From positions 1 through 64,000 of the forward strand of contig RHKY01000008.1 in the NCBI GenBank assembly GCA_008363385.1: a DNA stretch of 64,000 bases, in the 5' to 3' direction. Both the position numbers and the translations under genes were made by a program. Of this stretch, positions 26,610 to 36,556 are shown piece after piece. This DNA comes from Acidobacteriota bacterium (GTDB lineage: Bacteria > Acidobacteriota > Thermoanaerobaculia > UBA5066). How positions within the stretch are numbered: the stretch's first letter is position 1; every line of letters starts with the position of its first letter. The notes under the pieces were generated by a model, which was given only the letters and a program-made list of their open reading frames with translations, did no database searches and was not told where the DNA came from.

Positions 26610-28049
26610 TCACAGGTTGAGGAGCTCCCGCAGGGCCGCGACCCCCTCGGAGACCCGGGCCGTCAGCTCCGGGTCCTGCCCGAGGTGGGCGTGGCGCTCG
26701 AGGAGCTCCTCGTCGTCGCTCTCGAGCTCCCGGCCGATCCTCTCGTTCGGGAAGAACGTCCGGGCCAGGAAGACCAGCTGCTCGGACGCCGGGCTCTTTC
26801 CGGTGACGCGCCCCGTCGAGCCGAAGAGCGCGGCGTGCTGGCGCGGGAGATTCAACTTCCTTGCCAGGACTCTCCCGTGGACGGTCCGGAACTCGGCGAG
26901 GACGGCCGCCCGGAACGGCCCCGGCTCGAAGTCGGTCGACAGGACGAGGCGGAGCGGCTCATAGGCCGCGAGCGGCTCCAGCAGCCCGAGGGTGTAGCCG
27001 ACCTCGGCGTCCAGGCCGACGGCCTCAGCGAGGTTCGAGGCGGCCACGGCGGTGGCCAGCGCCGTGCGCCGGACGGCGCGCTCGAGGCGGTCCGAGGAGG
27101 GGACCGTCACGGCGCTGGGCGAGGAGAGGTGCCCGAGGTAGATCCGCGCCGCGTTCCCCCCGGCCGTGGCGATCGCGTCCCGGGCGGTCTCGGCGAGCGC
27201 CTCGCGCCCCGACAGGCGGAGGGCGTTGGCCAGGTACAGGAGGTCGGCGGTCAGGAACGGGTCCAGCGCACAGATCCGGCCGAGGTGCTCGTCGTCGGCG
27301 TCCTCGGCCAGCGCGTGCTGGAGCATCAGCGCCGTGTCGTCGTAGATCGGGAACGGGCGCTGCGGCTGGAGGAGGCGGGCGCGCAGGGCCTCGGCGAAGC
27401 GGTGGAAGACGTTGAACCGCTCCCGGACGGTCTCGGCGCCGGCCGCCTCCGAGGAGAGCGCCTCCAGGATCGTCCAGAACGTGGCCGCCAGCGCGTCGGG
27501 GGCGAACTCCCGCTCCCACGGCGACTGGATGTCGGGGTCGGTCCGCTCCGTCAGCCGGATCCGCGCGGAGTCGTCGACCGACTTGGCGGCGTGGAAGGCG
27601 AGGACCTGCCCGTGGAGCGACAGCTGCACCCGGAGGATGTCCTCGGTCTTCACCGACGGGTCGAACTCGAAGACGGCGCCGGGCCAGTGGAAGAGGTCGA
27701 GCAGGACCTGCGTGGCGAGCCCCTCGACGGCCTCCGCGAGAGCCTCGCGCTCGAGGGTCCCGTGGTCGAGGATGATCCGGGTCAGGTTGCGGCCGGTGGC
27801 GAAGTTCTCGGCGAGGAGCTCGTAGACGGCCTCTTCCGGCAGGAGCGAGCGGGCGGCCAGGAAGACGCCGAGCCGCTCGTCCGGGCGGGTGGAGGAGACG
27901 TAGACGATCGAGCCCTTCTTCAGGTCGATCGCGCGCGTCACCTCGCCCCGCCGGATCGTGACGCGGCCGGAAAGCCGGTTGATCTCCAGCCACTGCAGGA
28001 GGTCGGCGAGCGAGAAGGTGTCGAGGTTGCCGCTGAGGGTCTTCGCCAC
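26610..28049 (-). CDS. DUF4388 protein with HDOD-like C-terminus
   Basis: A 479-aa cytoplasmic protein. Residues 1-110 match the DUF4388 (PatA-like) domain: SLADLLQWLEINRLSGRVTI and GSIVYVSSTRPDERLGVFL. A variable middle region follows, and residues about 270-400 resemble an HDOD domain (LGRICALDPFLTADLLYLAN; AARIYLGHLSSPSAV). Such proteins occur in bacterial signalling near type IV pili and c-di-GMP systems, but the role here is open. The GTG start at 28049 has CAGACT 10 nt upstream, a near match to the TAGACT boxes seen elsewhere. The gene lies in line between the second GWxTD gene and the VWFA-related gene. Confidence 0.75.
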   Translation of the reverse strand: MAKTLSGNLDTFSLADLLQWLEINRLSGRVTIRRGEVTRAIDLKKGSIVYVSSTRPDERLGVFLAARSLLPEEAVYELLAENFATGRNLTRIILDHGTLEREALAEAVEGLATQVLLDLFHWPGAVFEFDPSVKTEDILRVQLSLHGQVLAFHAAKSVDDSARIRLTERTDPDIQSPWEREFAPDALAATFWTILEALSSEAAGAETVRERFNVFHRFAEALRARLLQPQRPFPIYDDTALMLQHALAEDADDEHLGRICALDPFLTADLLYLANALRLSGREALAETARDAIATAGGNAARIYLGHLSSPSAVTVPSSDRLERAVRRTALATAVAASNLAEAVGLDAEVGYTLGLLEPLAAYEPLRLVLSTDFEPGPFRAAVLAEFRTVHGRVLARKLNLPRQHAALFGSTGRVTGKSPASEQLVFLARTFFPNERIGRELESDDEELLERHAHLGQDPELTARVSEGVAALRELLNL

Positions 28050-28111
28050 GGGAGCGCCAAGTCTGACACGGCCGCCCCGCCCGCGGGCGGGGCGCCGCGC
28101 GCCGCCGGGGG

Positions 28112-29176
28112 CTATCGGGAGCCCTCCCCGGCCTCCCGGCGCAGGAGCCGGGCCGCCTTCTGCAGCGCGTTCATCTCGCGGGGCTCCTTCTGCAGGACGG
28201 CGGTCCCGTAGCCGCGCTGCGTGACGAACTGGTAGAGGAGCTCCGTGAAGGGGATCCCCTTCGGGATCCGCTCCTTCCGGTAGACCCAGTTCTCCAGCTC
28301 GCCGTTCACCCCGCCCGGCGTGACGAAGAAGTTGTTCTGGATCCTCAGGCGGTCGATCACGTCCTGCGACTGCCGGAGCGGCGAGCGCGAGGCGTAGGAC
28401 GGGGGGCCGAGGACGAGGAAGACCCGGCCGCGGTCCGAGAGGGACCCGCGGACGTCCTCCGTCGAGAAGGCGGAGTCACAGTACTGCGCCCGGCGGTAGA
28501 ACTCGGCGCGGAAGCGGTCCCGCTCCTCGCCGGGGCCGAAGGAGTCCCAGAACCGGGCGACGAACTCGCGGCGGGCCGCGTCGTCGGGGAGGCTCTTGTA
28601 GTCCTTCCGCTCGCGATCGGTCAGCAGGGCCGCGACGGCGGTGTCGGCCCAGCCGGGGTCGCCCGTGTTGGCCGGCACGGCGGACTCGTCGAGGCCGCGG
28701 CTGGCGAAGTCCGGCAGGACGCCGCCCGCGATCGAATCGGGGCCGGGGGGAGGCGCCGCGGCGGCCCTTCGCTCCTGCGCCGCCTGCCGCTCGGCGTCGA
28801 AGAAGCGGCGGTACTCCTTCGAGAAGCTCCCCGGGTCCAGCTCGGCGCCCGGCTGGTGCTCGAAGTACCGCGCGAGCTGCTCTTTCGCCCTCGCCTCGTC
28901 CTTCTTCTCGTAGGCGACGGAGGCGGCGTAGAAGTGGTACCCGGGCAGCACCGTGTCGCGCTTGGACGCGTGCTCGGGGGACGAGAGGAGCTCGAGGAGC
29001 CGGCGGAGCGCCAGGTCGGCGTCGTCGAAGCGCCGGGCCTTCCACGCCTCCTTGGCGGCGACGAAGGCCGTGAAGACCGGGTCCTCGGCCGGGGCCTGCG
29101 CGGTCCCGGAGGAGGGGAGGGCGAGCGTCGCGGCGAGCGCAGCGGCGAGGGTCGCGGAGAGGAGGGATCGGAGCAT
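28112..29176 (-). CDS. Secreted GWxTD-domain protein with TPR-like N-terminus
   Basis: A 354-aa protein with a signal peptide (residues 1-27). Residues 33-125 look like paired TPR-type helices (FVAAKEAWKARRFDDADLAL; YHFYAASVAYEKKDEARAKE). The GWxTD region is residues about 190-290: WADTAVAALLTDRERKDYKS, EFVARFWDSFGPGEERDRFR, and SLSDRGRVFLVLGPPS. The start is ATG 29176, set by the signal peptide; an earlier in-frame ATG at 29284 would add a 36-residue Arg/Pro-rich stretch. It diverges from mutA across a shared AT-rich box (29295-29302). It is probably first in a run with the DUF4388 and VWFA-related genes (gap 62 bases). Confidence 0.78.
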   Translation of the reverse strand: MLRSLLSATLAAALAATLALPSSGTAQAPAEDPVFTAFVAAKEAWKARRFDDADLALRRLLELLSSPEHASKRDTVLPGYHFYAASVAYEKKDEARAKEQLARYFEHQPGAELDPGSFSKEYRRFFDAERQAAQERRAAAAPPPGPDSIAGGVLPDFASRGLDESAVPANTGDPGWADTAVAALLTDRERKDYKSLPDDAARREFVARFWDSFGPGEERDRFRAEFYRRAQYCDSAFSTEDVRGSLSDRGRVFLVLGPPSYASRSPLRQSQDVIDRLRIQNNFFVTPGGVNGELENWVYRKERIPKGIPFTELLYQFVTQRGYGTAVLQKEPREMNALQKAARLLRREAGEGSR

Positions 29177-29294
29177 GGGCGGTCTGGCTTCTCCTGTCGG
29201 ACGGCGGTCCTGGCGGTTGGCCGGATGCAAACGGGCGGCCGGACGGAACGCCCTCCGGAGCGTCCGGCCCGGCCCGTCGGACACCCCCGGGGCG

Positions 29295-29302
29295 TAATAT
29301 TA
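29295..29302. promoter_or_regulatory. Palindromic divergent -10 element TAATATTA
   Basis: TAATATTA is the only AT-rich octamer in the 207-bp divergent gap. Read on plus, TAATAT (29295-29300) points at mutA, 83 nt from its ATG; read on minus, TAATAT (29302-29297) points at the GWxTD gene. One palindrome could serve as the -10 for both directions. No obvious -35 elements are seen. Confidence 0.5.
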
Positions 29303-29383
29303 GGCGCCGCGGGGCGCGGCCGCCTCCGGAGCCCGGGCGGGCGACGGAGCGCCGGGCCGCCCGCGCGCAGAGGTCACCTGCCG

Positions 29384-31528
29384 ATGAGTACGACGACGAC
29401 GGACGAAACGTCCCGGCCGCGCCGGGACGCCGGGCTCTCCGACCGCCCTCTGGAACCGTTCCCCCTCCCGTCCCTCGAAGACTGGAGGCGGGAAGTCCTC
29501 GGGGCGCTCAAGGGTGTCCCCTTCGAGAAGCGGATGGTGACCGCCACTCCCGAGGGGATCCCGTTGAAGGCTCTCTACACGGCCGAGGACGTCCAGGGCC
29601 TCGACTACCTCGAGAGCCTCCCCGGGGAGGCGCCGTTCCTCAGGGCCACGACGCCGCTGGGGCACCGCACCCGGCCCTGGCAGGTGGCCCAGGAGCTCCT
29701 CCTGGCCTTCCCGTCGGACCTGGCCTCCGCGCTCGCCGAGGCCCTGCCGCGGGGGCAGGACGCGGCGGTCCTCGTCCTGGACGAGGCGGGGCGCGCCGGT
29801 CGCGACCCCGGCGCGCCTGGCACAGGCGTCGGCGGCACGTCGCTCGGCGACGCCGCCGATCTGGCGCCCCTCGTCGCCGTGCTGCCGGACGGCGTCCCCG
29901 TCCACGTCCGGGCAGGGGCCGCGGCCCTTCCGGCGGCCGCGCTCGTCGTGGCCGCCCTGGAGGAGGCCGGACGGCGCTCGCCCTCTCTCGGCGGCTCGGT
30001 CGTCTTCGACCCGCTCGCCGAGCTGGCCTCGGCGGGGAGGCTCCCGTTCCCGCCGGGGCGCGCGTACGACGACCTGGCCGCCCTCACGCTCTGGGCCGAG
30101 GAGGGCGCCCCCTCGCTCGCCACGCTGGCGGCCGACGCGGTCCCCTGGCACGAGGCGGGGGCGAGCTCGGCGGACCAGCTGGCCGTCCTCCTCGCCTCGG
30201 CGGCAGCGACGCTGCGCGCCCTGGAGGAGCGGGGCGTCCCCGTGGAGAAGGCCGCGCGCCGCTTCGTCCTGCGGGTGGCCGTGGGGCCGTCCCTCTACCT
30301 AGAGATCGCCAAGCTGCGGGCCGTCCGCCTCGTCTGGTTCCGGCTGCTGTCGGCCTGCGGGGCGGGCGAAGCCGCCGCCTCCGTGCGTCTCCACGCCACG
30401 GGCGCGCTCCGGGACCTGACCGCCTTCGACCGTCACGTCAACGCCCTGCGCGCCACGACGCAGGCCTTCGCGGCGATCGCGGGCGGGGCGGACGTCCTCC
30501 ACGTCCCGCCGTACGACGCCCCGCTGGGCACGCCCTCCGAGGGAGCGCGCCGGCTGGCGCGGAACACGCAGCTCGTCCTGCGCGAGGAGTGCCGGCTGGG
30601 CGAGGTGGTCGACCCGTGCGGCGGCGCCTGGGCCGTCGAGCGCCTCACCGCCGACCTCGCGGCCCTGGCGTGGTCGCGCTTCCAGGAGGTCGAGGCCGAC
30701 GGCGGGCTCGCGCGCGCCCTGGCCAATGGCCGGCTCCGGGAGCGGGTCGAGGCCTCGGCTCGGGAGCGGGCCGCGGCCCTGGCCACGCAGCGCGACCGGC
30801 TGGTCGGGACGAACGCCGTGCCGGACCCGCGCGAGCCGGCGCCGGACCCCGAGGCGGTGGACCGCGCCGGCCTGGCCGCGCGCCGCGCGGCGGAGCTGGG
30901 CGGGCGCCCGGCGCGGCGCACGGCCGGGCCCTCCTCCGCGTCGCTCGCCGCGGTCCCGAACCGCGACCGGCTCGCGAGCCTCGTCGAGGCGGCGCGGCGC
31001 GGCGCCACGCTGGGCGAGCTGGCGGCCGCCCTCCACGCCGGGGCCAAGGAGACGACGGCCCCCGCGCTCGACGTCTCGCGAGCCGCCCTGGCGTTCGAGG
31101 GGCTCCGCCGGTCCGTCCTCTCTTGGCGGGACGCCTCCGGGCGCCCGGCGACCGTGTTCCTCGCCCTCGTCGGCCGCCCCGCCGACCTGACGGCCCGCCT
31201 CGACTTCACCCGGAGCTTCCTGGCATCGGGGGGCTTCGCGCTGGAGGAGGGGCCGCCCTTCGAGTCGGCCGCCGAGGCCGCCGAGGCCGCGGCTTCCTCG
31301 CGGGCCCATGCTAGCGCGCTCGTCTCGTCGGACGAGCGGTACCCCGAGCTCGTGCCTCCCTTCGCCGCGGCGCTGAAGCGGGGCGGGACGGTCGTCCTCC
31401 TTGCGGGGATGCCGAAGGAGCACGTCGAGGCCCTCCGCGCGGCGGGCGTCCAGGAGTTCCTCCACGCCCGCGCCGACGCCCCGGCCCTCCTGGCCTCCCT
31501 CTTCCGCCGGATCGGAGGGGCACGATGA
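29384..31528 (+). CDS. mutA: Methylmalonyl-CoA mutase small subunit
   Basis: Non-catalytic partner of the adenosylcobalamin-dependent mutase that interconverts methylmalonyl-CoA and succinyl-CoA. The protein is 714 aa. The N-terminal TIM-barrel pattern is family-typical ([33 protein letters not shown]). The C-terminal domain lacks the DxHxxG cobalamin ligand motif, as expected for this subunit. The start ATG 29384 gives [15 protein letters not shown], an untidy N-terminus before the conserved region. The stop overlaps mutB by 4 bases. First gene of mutA-mutB-meaB. Confidence 0.9.
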   Translation: MSTTTTDETSRPRRDAGLSDRPLEPFPLPSLEDWRREVLGALKGVPFEKRMVTATPEGIPLKALYTAEDVQGLDYLESLPGEAPFLRATTPLGHRTRPWQVAQELLLAFPSDLASALAEALPRGQDAAVLVLDEAGRAGRDPGAPGTGVGGTSLGDAADLAPLVAVLPDGVPVHVRAGAAALPAAALVVAALEEAGRRSPSLGGSVVFDPLAELASAGRLPFPPGRAYDDLAALTLWAEEGAPSLATLAADAVPWHEAGASSADQLAVLLASAAATLRALEERGVPVEKAARRFVLRVAVGPSLYLEIAKLRAVRLVWFRLLSACGAGEAAASVRLHATGALRDLTAFDRHVNALRATTQAFAAIAGGADVLHVPPYDAPLGTPSEGARRLARNTQLVLREECRLGEVVDPCGGAWAVERLTADLAALAWSRFQEVEADGGLARALANGRLRERVEASARERAAALATQRDRLVGTNAVPDPREPAPDPEAVDRAGLAARRAAELGGRPARRTAGPSSASLAAVPNRDRLASLVEAARRGATLGELAAALHAGAKETTAPALDVSRAALAFEGLRRSVLSWRDASGRPATVFLALVGRPADLTARLDFTRSFLASGGFALEEGPPFESAAEAAEAAASSRAHASALVSSDERYPELVPPFAAALKRGGTVVLLAGMPKEHVEALRAAGVQEFLHARADAPALLASLFRRIGGAR

Positions 31529-33732
31529 GCCGGATCCCCGACTTCACGAAGGTCGAGTGGAGCCTCCCCCCCGCCTCGCCGTCGCCCTCGGCGTGGCGCG
31601 AGCGCGCCGAGCGCGAGGCCGGCCGGCCGCTCTCCGACCTCGGGCTCCGGACCTACGAGGGGATCGACCTGCCGCCGGTCCACACGGCGGAGGACCTCCC
31701 GCCCCGCGAGCGTCTCGACACGCTCCCCGGCCTGCCGCCCTTCACGCGCGGCCCGTACCCGACGATGTACGTCGTGAGGCCCTGGACCGTCCGGCAGTAC
31801 GCCGGGTTCTCCACGGCCGAGGAGTCGAACGCCTTCTACCGGCGGAACCTCGCGGCCGGGCAGAAGGGCCTCTCGGTCGCGTTCGACCTGGCCACGCACC
31901 GGGGGTACGACTCGGACCACCCGCGGGTCGTCGGCGACGTCGGGAAGGCCGGCGTCGCCGTCGACACCGTGGAGGACATGAAGGTCCTCTTCGACGGGAT
32001 CCCGCTCGAGAAGATCTCCGTCTCGATGACGATGAACGGCGCGGTCCTGCCCGTCATGGCGTTCTACGTCGTGGCGGCGCTCGAGCAGGGCGCCGCGGAG
32101 GCGTCGCTCTCGGGGACGATCCAGAACGACATCCTCAAGGAGTTCATGGTCCGGAACACGTACATCTACCCGCCCGAGCCGAGCCTGAGGGCGATCGCCG
32201 ACGTGTTCCGCTACTGCTCGGCGCGGATGCCGCGCTTCAACTGCATCTCCATCTCCGGGTACCACATGCAGGAGGCCGGGGCGCCGGCCGACCTGGAGCT
32301 CGCCTACACGCTCGCCGACGGGCTGGAGTACCTCAGGACCGGGGTCCGGGCCGGGCTCTCGGTCGACGAGCTGGGGCCGCGGCTCTCCTTCTTCTGGGCC
32401 GTCGGGATGAGCTTCTTCACGGAGGTGGCCAAGCTCCGCGCTGGGCGGACGCTCTGGGCCGAGCTGGTCCGGGGCTTCGGCGCCAAGGACCCGAAGGCCA
32501 TGGCGCTCCGGACGCACTGCCAGACCTCGGGCTGGAGCCTCTCCGAGCAGGACCCGTACAACAACGTCGTGAGGACCTGCGTGGAGGCGATGGCGGCCGC
32601 GCTCGGGCACACGCAGTCGCTCCACACGAACGCGCTCGACGAGGCGATCGCGCTCCCGACCGACTTCTCGGCGCGGATCGCGCGGAACACGCAGCTCTAC
32701 CTCCAGGAGGAGACCGGGCTCTGCAAGGTGATCGACCCGTTCGGCGGCTCGTACACCGTCGAGGCGCTGACGCGGGCGCTCGTCGAGCGCGCCCGCGTGC
32801 ACATCGAGGAGGTCGAGGCCCTCGGCGGGATGGCCAAGGCGATCGGGGCGGGGCTGCCGAAGATGCGGATCGAGGAGGCCGCGGCCCGGCGGCAGGCCCG
32901 GATCGACTCCGGCAGGGAGACGCTCGTCGGCGTGAACCGCTGGCGCCTCGACCGCGAGGAGCCGATCCCGATCCTGGAGGTGGACAACACCGAGGTGCGG
33001 CGGCAGCAGGTCGCGCGCCTCTCGGCCGTGAAGCGCTCCCGCGACGCAGCGGCGGTGGAGGAGGCCCTCTCGGCCCTGACCCGCTGCGCCGAGACGGGAG
33101 AGGGGAACCTCCTGGAGCTGGCCGTCACCGCCGCGAAACGGCGTGCGACGCTCGGCGAGATCTCGTACGCTCTGGAGAAGGTCTGGGGACGCCACAAGGC
33201 GGAGGTGAAGACGATCGGAGGCGTCTACTCCTCGGAGTACGGCGACGGTGGCGAGATCGCGGCCGTGCGGGCTCGCGTCGAGGCGTTCGCGCGCCGCGAG
33301 GGGAGGCGCCCGCGCGTCCTCGTGGCCAAGATGGGGCAGGACGGCCACGACCGGGGCGCCAAGGTGGTCGCCACGGCCTTCGCCGACCTCGGCTTCGACG
33401 TCGACGTCGGCCCCCTCTTCCAGACCCCGGAGGAGACCGCGCGCCAGGCCGTGGAGAACGACGTCCACGTCGTCGGGATCTCCTCGCTGGCGGCCGGGCA
33501 CAAGACGCTCGTCCCGCAGCTCCTGGCCGAGCTGGCGCGGCTCGGGCGCGAGGACATCGTCGTGGCGGTCGGGGGCGTCATCCCGGCGCAGGACTACGCG
33601 TTCCTGCGCGAGCAGGGGGCCGCCGCCGTCTTCGGCCCGGGGACGCAGCTGCCGCGCGCCGCCTCCATCCTCCTCGACGAGCTGGAGCGGCGCCTGGGAC
33701 CCGGGACCCCGGAGGCGAAGCCCCCCGCGTGA
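31525..33732 (+). CDS. mutB: Methylmalonyl-CoA mutase large (catalytic) subunit
   Basis: Catalytic subunit, 735 aa. The substrate channel region [20 protein letters not shown] and the following [20 protein letters not shown] are nearly invariant in the family. The C-terminal B12 domain starts around [14 protein letters not shown]-like sequence ([19 protein letters not shown]), where His of DGHDRG replaces the lower axial ligand of cobalamin; GISSLAAGH and VVAVGGVIP complete it. The start ATG overlaps mutA (ATGA) and the stop overlaps meaB (GTGA), so the three products are made together. Used in propionate, odd-chain fatty acid or branched amino acid breakdown, or in reverse. Confidence 0.97.
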   Translation: MSRIPDFTKVEWSLPPASPSPSAWRERAEREAGRPLSDLGLRTYEGIDLPPVHTAEDLPPRERLDTLPGLPPFTRGPYPTMYVVRPWTVRQYAGFSTAEESNAFYRRNLAAGQKGLSVAFDLATHRGYDSDHPRVVGDVGKAGVAVDTVEDMKVLFDGIPLEKISVSMTMNGAVLPVMAFYVVAALEQGAAEASLSGTIQNDILKEFMVRNTYIYPPEPSLRAIADVFRYCSARMPRFNCISISGYHMQEAGAPADLELAYTLADGLEYLRTGVRAGLSVDELGPRLSFFWAVGMSFFTEVAKLRAGRTLWAELVRGFGAKDPKAMALRTHCQTSGWSLSEQDPYNNVVRTCVEAMAAALGHTQSLHTNALDEAIALPTDFSARIARNTQLYLQEETGLCKVIDPFGGSYTVEALTRALVERARVHIEEVEALGGMAKAIGAGLPKMRIEEAAARRQARIDSGRETLVGVNRWRLDREEPIPILEVDNTEVRRQQVARLSAVKRSRDAAAVEEALSALTRCAETGEGNLLELAVTAAKRRATLGEISYALEKVWGRHKAEVKTIGGVYSSEYGDGGEIAAVRARVEAFARREGRRPRVLVAKMGQDGHDRGAKVVATAFADLGFDVDVGPLFQTPEETARQAVENDVHVVGISSLAAGHKTLVPQLLAELARLGREDIVVAVGGVIPAQDYAFLREQGAAAVFGPGTQLPRAASILLDELERRLGPGTPEAKPPA

Positions 33733-34835
33733 CCGCGCCCCGCCGCCCCGAGCGCCCGGCGCTCTCCGTCGTCCCCGGGGTGGAGGGGGGGCACGACGGC
33801 CTGCCCCGGCCCGGCGGCCGGGCCGCGGGGCCGGCGCCGCGGAGGCGCGAGCTCTCTCACGAGGAGTACGTCCGCGGGGTCCTCGCGGGGGACCGGACGC
33901 TCCTGGCCCGCGCCATCACGCTCGTCGAGTCGAACGCCCCGGCGCACGCCGAGGCGGCCCGCCGCCTCGTGACGGAGCTCCTGCCGCGCGCGGGCGGCTC
34001 CGTGCGCGTGGGGATCACGGGCGTGCCGGGCGCCGGGAAGAGCACGTTCATCGAGGCGCTCGGGTGCCACCTGACCGGCCGGGGACACCGCGTGGCGGTC
34101 ACGGCGGTCGACCCGACGAGCAGCCTCACGGGGGGGAGCATCCTGGGGGACAAGACCCGCATGGAGCGGCTCTCGGTCGACCCGGCGGCCTTCATCCGGC
34201 CCTCGCCCTCGGGGGGGGCGCTGGGGGGCGTCGCGCGGAAGACGCGGGAGACGATCGTCCTCCTGGAGGCGGCGGGCCACGACGTCGTCCTCGTCGAGAC
34301 GATGGGCGTCGGCCAGAGCGAGATCGCGGTCCGGTCGATGGTCGACTTCTTCCTCCTCCTCCTCGTCCCGGGAGCCGGCGACGAGCTGCAGGGGATCAAG
34401 AAGGGGGTCGTCGAGATGGCGGACGCCATCCTCGTCAACAAGGCCGACGGCGAGAACGCGCTGGCCGCCGCCGCGGCCAGGGCCGAGTACGAGCGGGCCC
34501 TCCACTGGCTCCACCCGGCCACCGAAGGCTGGCGCACCCAGGCCCGGACCGCCTCGGCCCTCACCGGGACCGGGATCTCCGAGCTCTGGGAGCTGGTCGA
34601 GGAGTTCCGGCGGGCCACGCGGGCCACCGGGGCCTTCGAACGGAGGCGCCGGACGCAGGAACGGGACTGGATGAGGGCGCTCCTCGAGGAGGGGCTGACG
34701 GCCCTCTTTCGCGGGAACCCGGCCGTGGCCGCCCTCCTGCCGGGGCTGGAGGCCGAGGTGGTCGAGGGGCGGCTCCCGGCTTCCGTGGCCGCCGAGCGGC
34801 TCCTGGCGGCCTTCGAGGGCCGGAAGAGGACGTAG
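33729..34835 (+). CDS. meaB: Methylmalonyl-CoA mutase-associated GTPase MeaB
   Basis: G3E-family GTPase chaperone that loads and protects adenosylcobalamin in the mutase, 368 aa. The P-loop is [18 protein letters not shown], then the switch region [20 protein letters not shown], the Walker [13 protein letters not shown], and the base-recognition motif NKADGEN. An N-terminal low-complexity stretch of about 35 residues precedes the conserved start [15 protein letters not shown]. The GTG at 33729 overlaps the mutB stop. The position next to mutAB makes the assignment firm. Confidence 0.95.
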   Translation: MTAPRRPERPALSVVPGVEGGHDGLPRPGGRAAGPAPRRRELSHEEYVRGVLAGDRTLLARAITLVESNAPAHAEAARRLVTELLPRAGGSVRVGITGVPGAGKSTFIEALGCHLTGRGHRVAVTAVDPTSSLTGGSILGDKTRMERLSVDPAAFIRPSPSGGALGGVARKTRETIVLLEAAGHDVVLVETMGVGQSEIAVRSMVDFFLLLLVPGAGDELQGIKKGVVEMADAILVNKADGENALAAAAARAEYERALHWLHPATEGWRTQARTASALTGTGISELWELVEEFRRATRATGAFERRRRTQERDWMRALLEEGLTALFRGNPAVAALLPGLEAEVVEGRLPASVAAERLLAAFEGRKRT

Positions 34836-35172
34836 GGTTCCGCCCGACGCCGCCGGAGGCGTGGATCCGACGCCCCTCCTGGCACTTGACACCGGCATCG
34901 AACTTGCCGGAAGGCCTCCCCGGAGCGCGTCCCCTCTGTGCAATTCGAGCGCAGCCCCTTGACGACTCGACCGGCAGCGTGATAGCCGCCGGTGCGAAAC
35001 CCGTAAGTCACTGATTCTTCGAAGAGATCGGGGAGTTGCACTCGGAGAGGTGCACGGGGATGAAAACCGCGTGAAATCGCGGTCCCGGCCGCTTTTTCAC
35101 AGCCGATCCCACAGGGATTTCCACATTCTCTCTGGGGATCCCGCCAACCCCCGGACGCTCAAGCACTTCCGG
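34836..35172. other. Less GC-rich, gene-free gap between convergent meaB and tdk
   Basis: This 337-bp gap has no plausible gene. Composition shifts visibly towards A+T in 34880-35165. It contains a short hairpin just after meaB (ACGCC, 34847-34851; GGCGT, 34858-34862), a 5-bp hairpin TGCAC/GTGCA (35037-35041 and 35050-35054), CCGCG/CGCGG (35067-35071 and 35078-35082) and a hairpin followed by TTTTT. No tRNA or known RNA family was recognised. Confidence 0.6.
35079..35097 (+). terminator. Candidate terminator (GCGG-CCGC then TTTTT)
   Basis: GCGG (35079-35082), loop TCCCGG and CCGC (35089-35092) are followed directly by TTTTT (35093-35097). The stem is short and overlaps an alternative hairpin CCGCG/CGCGG. 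It lies about 240 bases after meaB, so it would end a long 3' untranslated region or a small RNA. Confidence 0.45.
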
Positions 35173-35769
35173 TCAGGTGCCGTCGGGTGGGAAGGGGAGG
35201 GAGCCGTCCACGGGGGCGATCCGGGCCTCGAAGCAGCGCCGGCAGCGGGCCTCGTAGACCCCGGCGGCGCCGACGACGACGCGCTCCTCGGAGTCGACCA
35301 GGCGCTGGGTCCGGCTCGCGGGGGCGCCGCACCTGACGCAGATCGCCCGGGTCTTGGTCACCTCCTCGGCGGCGGCCATCAGGGCCGGCATCGGCTCGAA
35401 CGGGCGCCCGAGGTAGTCCTGGTCCAGGCCGGCCACGATGACCCTCTTCCCGAGGTCCGCGAGCCGGTTCACGACGTCCACGATCCCGGCGTCGAAGAAC
35501 TGGGCCTCGTCCACGCCGATGACCTCCGTCCGGTCGTCGGTGAGGCCCAGGATCTGCTCGGAGCGTTCCACGGCGATCGCCGTGAAGCGGAGGCCCCCGT
35601 GGGAGACGACCTCGACCTCCGAGTACCGGTCGTCCAGCTTCGGCTTGAACACCTGGACGCGCCTCCGGGCGATCCGGGCGCGCGTCAGCCTCCGGATCAG
35701 CTCCTCGGACTTGCCCGAGAACATCGACCCGCAGATCACCTCGATCCCGCCCGAGGGGAGCCCGATCAC
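35173..35769 (-). CDS. tdk: Thymidine kinase
   Basis: Type II thymidine kinase of the pyrimidine salvage pathway, 198 aa. The P-loop is [16 protein letters not shown], the Walker B is [10 protein letters not shown], and four zinc-ligand cysteines appear as CVRCG and CRRCF. The lasso region around [17 protein letters not shown] is typical. The GTG start at 35769 overlaps the nth stop by 4 bases, giving [16 protein letters not shown]. Second gene of an nth-tdk operon. Confidence 0.95.
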   Translation of the reverse strand: MIGLPSGGIEVICGSMFSGKSEELIRRLTRARIARRRVQVFKPKLDDRYSEVEVVSHGGLRFTAIAVERSEQILGLTDDRTEVIGVDEAQFFDAGIVDVVNRLADLGKRVIVAGLDQDYLGRPFEPMPALMAAAEEVTKTRAICVRCGAPASRTQRLVDSEERVVVGAAGVYEARCRRCFEARIAPVDGSLPFPPDGT

Positions 35770-36479
35770 GACCGCCTCCCTTTCTCCTTGGCCAGGACGC
35801 CCACCTTCGGGCAGACGGCGGAGAGGCCGCACGCCTCGCACCGCGGCTTGCGCGACGCGCAGACCGCTCGCCCGTGGAGGATCAGCGCGTGCCCGGCGAA
35901 GACCCAGGTCTCGCGCGGGAGGAGGCGGTTGAGGTCCCGCTCGACCTTCTCCGGGTCCTGGTGAGCGCTCCACCCCAGCCGCCGCGCCAGGCGCCCCACG
36001 TGCGTGTCGACGACCACGCCGTCGGGGGCCCCGAACGCGTTCCCGAGGACGACGTTGGCCGTCTTCCGCCCGACCCCCGGGAGCCCCGTCAGCTCGTCCA
36101 TCGTCCGCGGGACCTCGCCCCCGTGCTCCTCGACGATCCTCCGCGCGGCCCCGCGGATCGACTTCGCCTTCGCGTTGAAGAACCCCGTGGAGCGGATGAC
36201 CTCCTCCAGGTCGCCCGGCGGGGCGCCGGCGAGCGCGCGGGCGTCGGGAAACCGCTCGAACAGGCGCGGGGTCACCTGGTTCACGCGCGCGTCGGTGCAC
36301 TGCGCCGAGAGGATCGTGGCCACGAGGAGCTCGAGCGGCGACTCGTGCGACAGCGAGCAGTCGGCCGCGGGGTAGACCTCCCGGAGCGCGGACAGGACGC
36401 CCTCGACCGGCGCGGGGCGGCGCGGGGCCCGGGCCTTCGGGGGGGCGGGCTTCTTCTTCGGGCGAGAGGTCCGAGGCAT
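35766..36479 (-). CDS. nth: Endonuclease III (DNA glycosylase/AP lyase)
   Basis: Base-excision repair glycosylase that removes oxidised pyrimidines, 237 aa. The helix-hairpin-helix [20 protein letters not shown] has the catalytic Lys, the catalytic Asp is in [14 protein letters not shown], and the [4Fe-4S] ligands follow C-x6-C-x2-C-x5-C ([17 protein letters not shown]). A 25-residue Lys/Pro/Ala N-terminal extension precedes the domain. ATG 36479 lies 9 nt after a TATGCT box, with no Shine-Dalgarno sequence. The stop overlaps tdk. Confidence 0.95.
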   Translation of the reverse strand: MPRTSRPKKKPAPPKARAPRRPAPVEGVLSALREVYPAADCSLSHESPLELLVATILSAQCTDARVNQVTPRLFERFPDARALAGAPPGDLEEVIRSTGFFNAKAKSIRGAARRIVEEHGGEVPRTMDELTGLPGVGRKTANVVLGNAFGAPDGVVVDTHVGRLARRLGWSAHQDPEKVERDLNRLLPRETWVFAGHALILHGRAVCASRKPRCEACGLSAVCPKVGVLAKEKGRRS

Positions 36480-36488
36480 CGGCGCGGG

Positions 36489-36494
36489 AGCATA
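36489..36494 (-). promoter_or_regulatory. -10 box (TATGCT), leaderless type, nth
   Basis: On the minus strand TATGCT is followed by the 9 nt CCCGCGCCG and then the nth ATG. No Shine-Dalgarno sequence is present. The divergent plus-strand gene has the near match GAGACT (36543-36548) 8 nt before its TTG, so this 77-bp gap may hold two leaderless promoters back to back. Confidence 0.55.
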
Positions 36495-36556
36495 CCCGGC
36501 CGCCCCCTTCCGGGGGAATTGATCCCGCCGGGGACCCTCTGAGAGACTGCCGTGCC

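Noticed and set aside
26578-26613. GTG at 26613 as the start of the VWFA-related gene, overlapping the previous stop as at other junctions here.
   Set aside because: It would put 12 Pro/Gly/Arg residues before an otherwise ordinary signal peptide, while ATG 26577 has a purine-rich site upstream. Not fully excluded.
29177-29284. Earlier start (29284) for the TPR-GWxTD gene.
   Set aside because: It would place 36 Arg/Pro-rich residues before the signal peptide and fall inside the promoter region.
35093-35125. DnaA-box-like sequences TTTTTCACA and ATTTCCACA suggesting an origin.
   Set aside because: Only one full match and one with a mismatch; TTTTT is better explained as the tract after a hairpin, and no dnaA, dnaN, parA or rpmH lies nearby.
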